The position numbers and the translations under genes are program-made. Shown piece after piece: positions 24,474 to 31,825 of a stretch of 31,825 bases of DNA; within the stretch, counting starts at the first letter, position 1; each line of letters begins with the position of its first letter. Location: contig JAWXCM010000060.1 of the NCBI GenBank assembly GCA_034408745.1, positions 1-31,825 on the forward strand, written 5' to 3'. The notes beneath the pieces were generated by a model that was not told the DNA's origin, did no database searches, and saw only the letters and a program-made list of their open reading frames with translations. The DNA comes from JAWXCM01 sp034408745 (GTDB taxonomy: Bacteria > Acidobacteriota > Terriglobia > Bryobacterales > Bryobacteraceae).

Positions 24474-27400
24474 TCAACGCAATTCCCCGGCACAACGAAA
24501 CCCGATATTGTTGTACCGGTCCGTCGGCACGTCGTTGAGACGGAACGACGCGCGGACGTCCAGAGGATCGTCGACCCAGGAGCCGCCGCGCACTACACGG
24601 ACCTGTCCGCTCGATGGTCCGCCGGGATTGGTCGCTGGTTGTGAATCGTATTGGCCGTACCAGTCGTTTACCCATTCCCAGACGTTCCCAAGGGTGTCAT
24701 ACAATCCCAGTGCGTTCGGAAGCTTCTGAGCCACTGGATGAGTCTCTGCACTGTTGTCGCCGTACCAGGCGATCTTTTCCAGTGGACCATAACGGGCCTC
24801 TCTGCTTCCTCCCCGTGCCGCGTACTCCCATTCTGCTTCCGTGGGCAAGCGCAATCCCGACGCTTCGCAGAATTTCCTGGCCTGATCCCAGCTCACGCCT
24901 TCGACAGGCCGGTCGGCTCCCTTGAACGTGCTCGGATTTGTCTTCATTATCTTCGTCCAGGCCGCCTGCGTAATCTCAGTCTGGCCTATCCAGAACCCGC
25001 GTGTGATTTTCACCTCATGCGCGGGTCTTTCGTCGTCGCGGCATTCCAGGTCGCCCGTTGAGCACCCCATCGTGAATTTACCGGCTGGGATATAGACATA
25101 GGTCTGCCCATCTATTTGGTTTACCCACGATGTCAGGTTTCCCGGTGCCTGTTCGCCGTTCGCCCGCCGGAGCACGACGCCACTAAAATCCACCCAGCCG
25201 AGGTTGAACTCGCTTTCCGGTATTGCCTGGTCTACACCGAACAGACGGACCGAACCATTCTCCATCGATCGTACGAGACCAGCATTGCGTGAACCCAGTG
25301 CGATGAGACCCCGAGTGTGAGGCGACGCCGACAAGCGAACTCCGGGAATCTTCGCTGCCTCTTTCACAAAGGTCGGGGCATCAGTGGCGAGCGGAACGGG
25401 GTTCTCGACATTCAGCACATCAGCGGCGATGGCGGAGATGTTGCCAGCGTGAGCGATTCCACTATCAGGGCTGGGAACGCTGGCGAGACCCTCGCCTACG
25501 GCCACCATGGCCGCGGCCAGACGGCCCGGCGCAGTCTGCTCCGGGAGAGCCGGCCTGGGCGCCTCTTTGTGAATCCGCACACTCAGCAAATGAGCGCCAT
25601 AGCTAAGGCCCGCCGCGACAGCCGCAGCGGCAACAAGGCCAGCCACAACGCGAACGGCCAGTGGGGCCAGAATGAGGCGGCGCCATCCGGCAGGAGCTTC
25701 CAGCGAAAGCTTGTCGAGTTTGCGCCCGGACAGGAACCAGAGATAAATGCGATCACGGGAGGCGGCCCCGCGGCCTCGTCGATGAGGCCCCGGTGCCAGG
25801 TCCTGAACTTCCTTGCGGCGACTTTCTACGACCGCAGTCTGCAGATACTTCTTCAACGCATCCCGAACTCGGGGCTCGCTGTCGCCCAGTGTCCTCACCA
25901 GCCGCTCCCGGAGCCATTCGGGCATCGTGCCGTGCCGGAACCAGGGGAGGCTGGAGAGCCGCTCGAGAACACCCCCGACTTCGTCAGGCGGAACCAGTTC
26001 GGACGCCACGCTGGCGGTGATACTCCACGCAATTGCCGGGTAAAGGGCGCAAGCCTGCAAACACAGAAATCCGTTCTCCCCCGCGTACCGGCGCAGTTCC
26101 CGGATCAGGCGATCGGACTCCGTGTCTAATGGCGGCGAGGGATCGAGCCAGTGCCCCGGACGGTGAATGAAAAGCTCCGGAAGAGGCGCCATCGCGTCTG
26201 GAGGAGCTTCGCTCGACAGAGACTCCAGGCCACTGCGAGTCGGCGGGCACACGGGGAGGTCGAGGAGTCTCGACAGGGAGGCGGCATCTGCTCCTGCAAA
26301 CGACAACAATGCCCGGTCGCTCCACGGCTGCAGGTTGTCCAGCCATGGCTCGGCCTCGCCACTTACCGGGTCTACACACGTTGCCGCCTCGCAGGCGATC
26401 CACGCTTCGTGCCCGGGGTGGAGGGCCGCCAGTTCGTTGAGCGTGAAAACCTGGTTCTCGCCATCGGCGCAAACCAGAGGGCTGTTCTGAAAATAATAGC
26501 GACGTATCGCCACATCGTGATCGCGCAGCCGGGAGAACAGTTCATCCTGAAGACGGGCCTGATGGTCCCTCAGGTTTTTGCGTTCAATGACGGCGAGGTA
26601 TTCCGGTTCGAGGTGACGCGAGGCGAACGCAGGTGTAAAGTACCCGCCGGAACGTGCACAGGCTTCGGCTGTCGGCTCGGGAGCGATCTCATCGGAGGGC
26701 TGAGCGCGGCGGCGGCGGAGCATGGTCGCGAGACGCCGGATGTCGGCGCCATGGAACAGGTTGCCACCCACCTGGTCGAAGCCGATCTGGCGCATTCGCG
26801 GCTCCATCGGCGTTGTCCACTTGCGAATTTCGAGGATCTTGCGCCAGAGCCGGATGAGCCAGACGATCAGTACAAGAACGGGCGTTGCGACCATCGCAGC
26901 CTTGATGAATACGAGATTGCGGAGGAACCATCCTTGCCACCCGGTTTCGGTTGGAGCGACGCGCCAGGGAACGAGCTGGACTGCGATTTCCGATGCTCGC
27001 GCGGGGATCTGTTGGACACGAGTCTCGAATGACGGGTGAGTGAGGAGCAGGTAGTGATTGCCGGTCACATTCTTCACAACAGTCACGAGTACACCCTCAG
27101 AATTCGTCCGTTCTTCACGGCCGAGAAGTTGCACCTTCGCATCCGGAACCGGTAGTCCGTTGCCGCCAGTAACCCGAATGCGGAGGATGTTGGACTCCGC
27201 TGTCGGCTCCGGGGCAGGTTTGGTTGGGGTGACGGCCGTTGGAGTGTTTTTCGGAGCAGCTGGTGGACGTAGTTGCCTCTCCATCCACACAATCCCCACA
27301 GCGATGACAACAACGGCGATCGCGACCAGCAGGGCTCGCCGGGAAGGTATAAGAGAATTTCGCGGACGTTCCGCAGCGGTAGTCGCGTTCGTCCTTTCGG

Positions 27401-27650
27401 CAGCGGCTGACTCACCGAAGTGTTGGCTAAAGAGTGAGTAAAACGCCTCCTGCTGTGCTGGCGAGGAACACAGAACAGGAGCGAGCAGGGTCCGCCACTG
27501 CTCTGACTCCTCCGGCCATTCGGCTCGGTCGGCCAGAGCAGCTATCAGTTCATACGCCGCCAGCAACTGGTTTCCGGCAGGCTGAAATGCCCCCCGCGGG
27601 TGGCGTAGGCTGGCGAGGAACTCGTACAACTGAGACGGGGCTGCGGGCAT
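24474..27650 (-). CDS. Three-TM protein with C-terminal FGE domain; second DGR target (variable protein 2)
   Basis: A 1058-residue protein. Residues 1-80 are helical and resemble the N-terminus of MoxR-partner (CoxE/vWA-type) proteins. TM1 is ~105-124, followed by a small beta domain (~154-228, PEGA/carboxypeptidase-regulatory-like). TM2 is ~246-266, then basic RLWRKILEIRKW. The large middle part (~280-655) holds DHQARLQDELFSRLRDHDV and LPWFRHGTMPEWLRERLV, which I cannot name. TM3 is ~664-692, and the FGE/C-type-lectin-fold domain ~850-1058 (YIPAGKFTMG, RLPTEAEWEYAARG, LGNVWEWVNDWY, GFRCAGELR). VR2 encodes the last ~37 residues. Basic residues beside the TMs predict that beta and FGE domains face out, the middle in. 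FGE catalytic cysteines are absent. It begins two bases after the MoxR stop, hence one operon. Confidence 0.88.
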   Translation of the reverse strand: MPAAPSQLYEFLASLRHPRGAFQPAGNQLLAAYELIAALADRAEWPEESEQWRTLLAPVLCSSPAQQEAFYSLFSQHFGESAAAERTNATTAAERPRNSLIPSRRALLVAIAVVVIAVGIVWMERQLRPPAAPKNTPTAVTPTKPAPEPTAESNILRIRVTGGNGLPVPDAKVQLLGREERTNSEGVLVTVVKNVTGNHYLLLTHPSFETRVQQIPARASEIAVQLVPWRVAPTETGWQGWFLRNLVFIKAAMVATPVLVLIVWLIRLWRKILEIRKWTTPMEPRMRQIGFDQVGGNLFHGADIRRLATMLRRRRAQPSDEIAPEPTAEACARSGGYFTPAFASRHLEPEYLAVIERKNLRDHQARLQDELFSRLRDHDVAIRRYYFQNSPLVCADGENQVFTLNELAALHPGHEAWIACEAATCVDPVSGEAEPWLDNLQPWSDRALLSFAGADAASLSRLLDLPVCPPTRSGLESLSSEAPPDAMAPLPELFIHRPGHWLDPSPPLDTESDRLIRELRRYAGENGFLCLQACALYPAIAWSITASVASELVPPDEVGGVLERLSSLPWFRHGTMPEWLRERLVRTLGDSEPRVRDALKKYLQTAVVESRRKEVQDLAPGPHRRGRGAASRDRIYLWFLSGRKLDKLSLEAPAGWRRLILAPLAVRVVAGLVAAAAVAAGLSYGAHLLSVRIHKEAPRPALPEQTAPGRLAAAMVAVGEGLASVPSPDSGIAHAGNISAIAADVLNVENPVPLATDAPTFVKEAAKIPGVRLSASPHTRGLIALGSRNAGLVRSMENGSVRLFGVDQAIPESEFNLGWVDFSGVVLRRANGEQAPGNLTSWVNQIDGQTYVYIPAGKFTMGCSTGDLECRDDERPAHEVKITRGFWIGQTEITQAAWTKIMKTNPSTFKGADRPVEGVSWDQARKFCEASGLRLPTEAEWEYAARGGSREARYGPLEKIAWYGDNSAETHPVAQKLPNALGLYDTLGNVWEWVNDWYGQYDSQPATNPGGPSSGQVRVVRGGSWVDDPLDVRASFRLNDVPTDRYNNIGFRCAGELR
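24486..24594 (-). repeat. DGR variable repeat VR2
   Basis: The 109-base 3' segment of the three-TM FGE gene matches TR except at 14 positions, all adenine in TR (seven A-to-T, six A-to-G, one A-to-C). Changes include Asn to Val, Asp, Leu and Tyr, Gln to Leu, Glu to Val and Tyr to Phe; two changes in Pro codons are silent. The last ~22 bases are identical to TR and VR1. Its mutations are largely different from those in VR1, so the two were written independently. Confidence 0.97.
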
Positions 27651-27651
27651 T

Positions 27652-28662
27652 TCAACTGCTTTTGCCTGGGAGGCCGCTAAGGAAGTCCTGCAGGAGCTTC
27701 GGGCCGTCGCGTCCTTCGTCTTTGATGACCGTGCTCAGAGTCTGCTCAACCAGCGGTACGATCTCTTTGAACCGTTGATTTTGCGCAGCCCCTTTCGCGT
27801 GCAGGACCAGTAACCAGTCGAGGAGTTCTGCGGTAGCCGGCTTTTTGTGGAGGTCGGCGTCCTTACCGCGGAGATACATCAGAAAGTCGATGGCATCTTT
27901 ATGAAGCGGCGCATTCGGGTTGAAGCCAAGGCGAGCCTCCAGAATCCCGGCGAACCGCTTCTCATCCGGTTTGGCGATGTGATAGTACACACAGCGACGC
28001 AAGAAGGCGGCGGGCAGATTCTTTTCCGAGTTACTGGTAATTAGCACCACAGGTGCAAACTCCCGCTGCGCCCGGATCTCGATATTGTTGAACTCCGGGA
28101 TACGGAAGCGGAAATGTTCAATTTCATTGAGCAGATCGTTTGGGAAATCGCGAGGCGCCTTATCGATCTCGTCAACAAGAACGACCGATTGCGCTGGCTC
28201 GCCAGGGTGCTGCCAGTCCGCGGGCAAATAGTTCTTTACAGCCTCTTGGTGGTTGGCCCGCAGAATCGCCTCGCCGAGGGCGTTGTATGTGATGTAGTCG
28301 AGGCGGTTTTGGCTGCCTTCTCTGGTCTGCGCCGCGTGGAAACGTCCGATCGTGTTGTAGGTGTAGAAGAGGTCGCGCGCTACGCTGGTGGACTTGGCCT
28401 CAAAGCGAAGCGCCTCTTCCCCAAAGCCACCTTTCCAACTCAGATAATGTCCGGCCTGCGTTTTACCAGTGCCCGGTTCACCAGTGAGCAACAACGGACG
28501 CCGGAGCAGAAGCGCCGCGCGGATCGCGTCCACCAGGCCCTTGTCTGGAACATAGTGCTGCGGGTGCTCGCTGCCGGCCCGGAGCGACGCAGGCAAGACG
28601 ACGGGAGCGGGCGCAGGGTTCTTCGTTTCGTTAGCCAGATCAGGAATGATGTCCTTCAACAT
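27652..28662 (-). CDS. MoxR-family AAA+ ATPase
   Basis: A 336-residue AAA+ protein. Walker A GEPGTGKT (61-68), Walker B VVLVDEID (160-167), sensor-1 LITSNSE (207-213) and the arginines of FLRRC (~221-224) are all present, so it should hydrolyse ATP. MoxR ATPases act as chaperones or remodellers with vWA-type partners; in ternary conflict systems they couple a sensor to an effector. Here it lies between a TIR protein (12-base gap, ribosome site GAGGA at the TIR stop) and the DGR-diversified receptor (two-base gap), so the three are probably made together and may form one complex. No vWA protein is present. Confidence 0.9.
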   Translation of the reverse strand: MLKDIIPDLANETKNPAPAPVVLPASLRAGSEHPQHYVPDKGLVDAIRAALLLRRPLLLTGEPGTGKTQAGHYLSWKGGFGEEALRFEAKSTSVARDLFYTYNTIGRFHAAQTREGSQNRLDYITYNALGEAILRANHQEAVKNYLPADWQHPGEPAQSVVLVDEIDKAPRDFPNDLLNEIEHFRFRIPEFNNIEIRAQREFAPVVLITSNSEKNLPAAFLRRCVYYHIAKPDEKRFAGILEARLGFNPNAPLHKDAIDFLMYLRGKDADLHKKPATAELLDWLLVLHAKGAAQNQRFKEIVPLVEQTLSTVIKDEGRDGPKLLQDFLSGLPGKSS

Positions 28663-28674
28663 GGGCGGGTATCC

Positions 28675-29916
28675 TCAGAGGCTGTTCAAAAAGCGGGGCA
28701 GATGGATCTCAGCGAGCGTTTGCATGGGCATGGTCGGGGTGTCCTCGTGGAAAATTAGGTCGAGCTTCAGGATGGCTGCAGGAGGTGAGGCAAAGTGCGG
28801 GCGAACACGCTCGTGCTCGATCCAGTGCTCGACGTCAGCCCGGCCCACCTTGGGGAACGGTGGCAGTACCACCCCATCAGCATTGAAGGTGGTGGTTTTG
28901 AGGCAGCGGCGAATTCTCTCGTTGAGTTCCTCGTCGTTACCGAATCGCAATGACAGGATCGGAATGATCCTGTGTCCTTCCGGTAATAACGGCCATTGCT
29001 TCCAGAACTGCAGATATGCGTTGAGGAGCTTGTGGCCGTTCCTGCCCCATGACTCAGCTCCACGCGCCGAATGGACGATGCTGACGGGCCCACAGAGCCG
29101 GATTGCTTCATTCAGATCGGCGGCGGTCGACCAGGTCTGTTGCGCAGGAAGGCAGTCCGCCCACGCTGGCGCGAAAAGATCTCCGGGATCCTGTTTGGGG
29201 TTGTACTCCGGCCATTCCAACGGCGAGAGCCGGGCCGGCTTCTGCCTTAACATCTGAGGCAGCACTTCCTTCTCGAGGCGGTCGAGATACCACGGATGCG
29301 CATCGGCGATCCCACCCTGCATCACGATCACAAACGGACGCCGTGGGTTGACTTTGCCGTAGTCGAGCGATCTGCGCAATGCCTCTCGTTGCGGTCCACG
29401 GTCGCACAGATGATAGAAGAGGGCCTTCAGCTTGTCGCGGTCCGGATGAGCGAGCCTTTCGGCCGGGACCAGATCCGGCCAGTGATGGGCGATCAACCCT
29501 CTAATCTGGCGTGCCGCATCGTACAGCGCGTCATTGCGCGCCGGCCAGGTGGAAACAGGCTTGTCGGCGAGGATGCACTGAAACTTGTTCAGGCTCGCCG
29601 GCAGATTGTAGCGGGCAAGCGTGACGGGAACGGGAATCACACCGTGGCTGTCTTTCCGTTTCAGCGCACGCTCCATTTCCAGCCCGCAGTATTTGGAGCC
29701 GAAAAAATTCGCGCTGGTCAGAAGCAGAACCAAATCGGCGCGGTCGAGGTGGTCGGAAATCTTTGTGCTCCAGTCGTCGGACGGCCGAAGATTTCCGTCG
29801 AACCAGATTCGAATAAGTCCATCCTGTTCCATTCCGCGCAGATGATCGACGAGTTCCTGGCAGACGTCGGCGTCCTTGTGCGAGTACGAACAAAAGACGT
29901 TAAGCGCGGATGGCAT
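28675..29916 (-). CDS. TIR-domain protein with C-terminal iSTAND-like region
   Basis: A 413-residue protein. Residues ~5-140 are a TIR domain: NVFCSYSHKDADVCQELVDH opening, IWFDGNLRPSDDW, ADLVLLLTSANFFGSKYCGLE and PVPVTLARY. Glu80, in the YCGLEME segment, fits the catalytic Glu of NAD-cleaving TIR enzymes, so NADase activity is likely but unproven. The C-terminal region (~160-413) has RRPFVIVMQGG followed by a WYLDRL segment, which resembles the inactive-STAND modules of bacterial conflict systems; this assignment is tentative. It is first of the intact operon TIR-MoxR-FGE receptor-Avd-RT, and is its most likely effector. Confidence 0.85.
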   Translation of the reverse strand: MPSALNVFCSYSHKDADVCQELVDHLRGMEQDGLIRIWFDGNLRPSDDWSTKISDHLDRADLVLLLTSANFFGSKYCGLEMERALKRKDSHGVIPVPVTLARYNLPASLNKFQCILADKPVSTWPARNDALYDAARQIRGLIAHHWPDLVPAERLAHPDRDKLKALFYHLCDRGPQREALRRSLDYGKVNPRRPFVIVMQGGIADAHPWYLDRLEKEVLPQMLRQKPARLSPLEWPEYNPKQDPGDLFAPAWADCLPAQQTWSTAADLNEAIRLCGPVSIVHSARGAESWGRNGHKLLNAYLQFWKQWPLLPEGHRIIPILSLRFGNDEELNERIRRCLKTTTFNADGVVLPPFPKVGRADVEHWIEHERVRPHFASPPAAILKLDLIFHEDTPTMPMQTLAEIHLPRFLNSL

Positions 29917-30021
29917 CGGAAGGAGCGATTATAGCCGAAAATCCGAGCGACCCTTCGGGTATTCCCTCGCAATTCTGGATCAAGGGGCTGCAGACCTGGA
30001 GGATCCGGTACACTCCGGCAA

Positions 30022-30548
30022 TCACAGGGCCTGAATCGAAATCATTTTCCGAACGCGATTCCGAAGGTCGGTCAGAGTTGGAATCCTCAGTTTATCTGCC
30101 AACAGGTCCAACTGTACCGTCATTGAACCGAACTCGTTCGAGGTGCCGGTTTCGTCGATGACATTCTTGTAAGCCGCAACGATCCCCTCCTGTCTGCTCT
30201 CGAGATCGTCGTTGAACAGGCACTGCAACAGCAAGATGTCCGGCACCGCAACACGCGACCAGAAATCCTGGACTCGCTGGCGCCTGACTTCTGCGGAGGC
30301 AGCGCATTCGTTCAGAATCGGATTCCACTCGGTGGCGTTCCTGTCGCCGGTAATCAACGCCAGAGCGGCCGCATTCGTACCCGGATAGGCCAACTCATCG
30401 TGCCCGGCCTCCCTCCGTCTCTCAAGTTGCTTTCGCGTGAGTACCAGATTGTCCACCTGGCCGCCTGCTCAAGTTCCTCTACCCTTGCGGCCAGGGCTGC
30501 TGATTGTGGATGTCGGTAGCTGATAAAGCAGGCAATACGTCCAGACAT
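30022..30548 (-). pseudogene. Frameshifted TIR-like gene upstream of the TIR/MoxR operon
   Basis: From ATG 30548 the minus strand reads MSGRIACFISYRHPQSAALA and then ARVEELEQA, a TIR-like opening. The frame becomes unrelated near 30460. A one-base shift continues with QVDNLVLTRKQLERRREAGH, AALALITGDRNATEWN (fits the TIR strand with ALIT) and a tail to TAG/TGA at 30022 (RNRVRKMISIQAL). Neither half alone makes a full domain, so I read one gene of ~175 codons with one frameshift, by decay, sequencing error or programmed shift. It lacks an obvious catalytic Glu. It lies 105 bases upstream of the intact TIR gene on the same strand. Confidence 0.5.
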
Positions 30549-30565
30549 GTTTTTTCTGAACTGGA

Positions 30566-30571
30566 AGTATA
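30566..30571 (-). promoter_or_regulatory. Possible -10 box for the TIR-like/TIR/MoxR operon
   Basis: TATACT on the minus strand, 17 bases upstream of the ATG at 30548. No clear -35 hexamer is seen. A 13-bp tandem duplication lies just upstream (30597-30622) and could affect regulation. Confidence 0.25.
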
Positions 30572-30596
30572 ACGCAAATGCTTACGAACGAGTTTG

Positions 30597-30622
30597 GGCC
30601 CCTATATACGGCCCCTATATAC
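30597..30622. repeat. 13-bp perfect tandem duplication
   Basis: GGCCCCTATATAC occurs twice in a row (30597-30609, 30610-30622). Each unit contains the palindrome TATATA. It lies at the junction of the operon's upstream region and the transposase fragment, so it may be an operator, a second promoter, or an insertion scar. Confidence 0.8.
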
Positions 30623-30626
30623 GGAG

Positions 30627-30866
30627 ACGATGCGGGGCAATCAGATGCGGCTGTATTTGTCGTCGATGGCCTACATCCTGGTCAGCGGTCAGCGGTCTGC
30701 GGCGGCTGAGCCTGAGGGCGACGGAATTGGTGCAGGCGCAGGTGTCCACATCCGTACCAAGTTGCTGAAGATCGGCGCGCAGATTCGAGTGACGGTACGA
30801 AAAGTCTGGGTTTCCATGCCATCGAGTTATCCCTGGCAGGACCTTTACCATCAGTTTGGGCCAACC
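30627..30866 (+). pseudogene. IS1380-like transposase, C-terminal fragment with frameshifts
   Basis: The plus strand encodes MRGNQMRLYLSSMAYILVSG, then in another frame RLRRLSLRATELVQAQVST, then again in the first frame TKLLKIGAQIRVTVRKVWV and SMPSSYPWQDLYHQF. Joined, this is the conserved end of IS1380-family DDE transposases (NQxRLxLxSxAY...; ELxxAQVxTxRxKLLKIGA; PSSYPxxxLF). The catalytic part is absent and at least two frameshifts are needed, so it is a dead remnant. It borders the island on the right. Confidence 0.7.
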
Positions 30867-31131
30867 TGCGCTGCTGAGACGCGCCTGCGCCGCGATCCAA
30901 ATCTTCCGACCCCACCAGCGGAACCGCCCGCTTCAGAGGAGTGCGCCGCTACGGCCGTTTCCGGCTGCTCACTGCTCCGGCGAGGCAGCAACGACCCCGA
31001 TAGCGGCCCCAAAGCATCACTATTTTTTCAGATCCGCGACAAAAGCGCGTCTGCTCCTCTCTTCCCCACTCGATTTTGCGCCTCTCCGGTACCCCCTGTG
31101 AGATAAGCGGGCTAATCAACGACGTTGCCCA
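30867..31131. other. Intergenic stretch without recognised gene
   Basis: I see no gene here. An open frame on the plus strand continues from the transposase fragment but has no coding features. The 16 bases at 31101-31116 (GAGATAAGCGGGCTAA) could be an IS right end, which is speculation. Confidence 0.4.
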
Positions 31132-31825
31132 GGAATGCCATTCCACAACCCGGCTTTCGCCATAGGGAACTGCAGTTCGTGATGGCGAGCGCGCCCGGGC
31201 GGGGCGGGCGGCGGAGAGAGTGTGGCACATACCTGCCCGATTCTTAAACCCAACACACCACACGCACTTCACGCCTAACGGCATAGACGAACTCCAGTTC
31301 GCCATCCCGTCCGGAGCGCGGCAGAAACCCGAATACCATCTCCCCCTTTCCACAGAACTAGGACCTGCGGCCATGCCGGCACCGACTACTGCGTCGACAC
31401 GCCTGACCAGACCGGACCGGCGCAACAAAGCGATCCTGGAAATGCCCTTCCACAACCCGGCTTTCGGCATAGCGAACCGTAGTTCATGATAGGGAGCCCG
31501 CCCGGGCGGGGCGGGCGGCGGAGAGAGTGTGGCACATACCTGGCCGATTCATAAACCCAACACACCATACGCATTTCACCCTCGACATCCAATACCGGCA
31601 TAGGTGAACTCCAGTTCGCCCTACCACCCGGAGCGCGGCGGCAACCCGAATACCATCCCCCTTCCAAAGAAACCAGCACCCTTCGGCAATTCCGGTACCG
31701 ACCCGGGCTTCGACACACCTGACCAGACCGGGCCGGCGCAACAGAGCGATTCTGGAATGCCATTCCACAACCCGGCTTTCGGCATAGCGAACTGTAGTTC
31801 GTGATGGCGAGCCCGCCCGGGCGGG
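31132..31825. repeat. Imperfect ~310-bp tandem repeats, running off the window
   Basis: The phrase CACAACCCGGCTTTCG recurs at 31144, 31451 and 31766, giving periods of 307 and 315 bases. Each unit shares, in order, a GC palindrome (CCCGCCCGGGCGGG at 31497-31510 and 31812-31825, altered in unit 1), GAGAGAGTGTGGCACATACC, CCCAACACACCA, GAACTCCAGTTCGCC and CTGACCAGACCGG. Open frames on the minus strand cross the units but have low-complexity Arg/Ser/Gly composition and no known domain. I read it as a non-coding satellite-like array with at least two units and part of a third. Confidence 0.85.

Noticed and set aside
24377..24493. Longer Avd start inside VR2
   Set aside because: The extension is out-of-frame read-through of VR2 and its flank, while AGGAGGT and a GTG at 24376 mark the real start.
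30949..31763. Minus-strand genes across the tandem repeats
   Set aside because: The open frames follow repeat structure, have biased composition and lack start signals or known domains.
31132..31825. CRISPR array
   Set aside because: Units of ~310 bases without short repeats and unique spacers do not fit.

Overview
The window looks like a chromosomal segment of an acidobacterium of the Bryobacter/Solibacter type. This is an inference from content: GC-rich DNA, several Tat/Sec-exported Cys-type sulfatases, two Oar-like TonB-dependent receptors with an N-terminal carboxypeptidase-regulatory domain, and a DUF4159 protein. No rRNA or other taxonomic marker is present.

Left part (1-19200) is ordinary accessory metabolism. 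It opens with the 3' part of an IS21-like element (istA end, istB) that ends at about 1127 and has cut a small DUF1328 membrane-protein gene; an intact paralogue lies beside the remnant. Next come a DUF4159 gene, a coupled pair (GtaA/DUF4965-like exported protein then a sulfatase), a small secreted protein, a broken sulfatase, a forward TonB-dependent receptor (7552-10791), and a reverse operon of sulfatase, sulfatase, TonB-dependent receptor, sulfatase (18558 to 10815). The operon is tightly packed and probably serves uptake and desulfation of a sulfated polysaccharide or similar polymer.

At 19232-19276 lies the 3' part of a tRNA-Pro(GGG) gene, from anticodon loop to CCA, without its 5' half. 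It is followed by a 15-bp inverted repeat and four TGGTACA boxes. This looks like an integration scar and marks the probable edge of a genomic island.

The island (about 19700-30550) carries the main discovery: a complete diversity-generating retroelement (DGR) that serves two targets. The reverse transcriptase (RT) gene (22912-24036, minus) has the DGR-type IGxxxSQ motif and YVDD; an Avd gene (24020-24376) precedes it. The 109-bp template repeat (TR, 22860-22968, minus) overlaps the end of the RT gene. Two 109-bp variable repeats match it: VR1 (22501-22609, plus) at the end of a DUF4062-NACHT-FGE protein, and VR2 (24486-24594, minus) at the end of a three-TM FGE-fold protein. VR1 differs from TR at 10 positions and VR2 at 14; every difference falls on a template adenine. 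Both VRs are followed by a conserved flank with an 8-bp-stem, 4-nt-loop hairpin that shows a compensatory base-pair change. The VR2 protein is the last member of an operon with a TIR protein and a MoxR AAA+ ATPase, preceded by a frameshifted TIR-like gene. Read together, this is a conflict or surveillance locus: one template diversifies a cytosolic NACHT sensor and a predicted outward-facing membrane receptor wired to TIR/MoxR.

The right end (30550-31825) is decayed: a fragment of an IS1380-like transposase, then imperfect tandem repeats of about 310 bp that run off the window.
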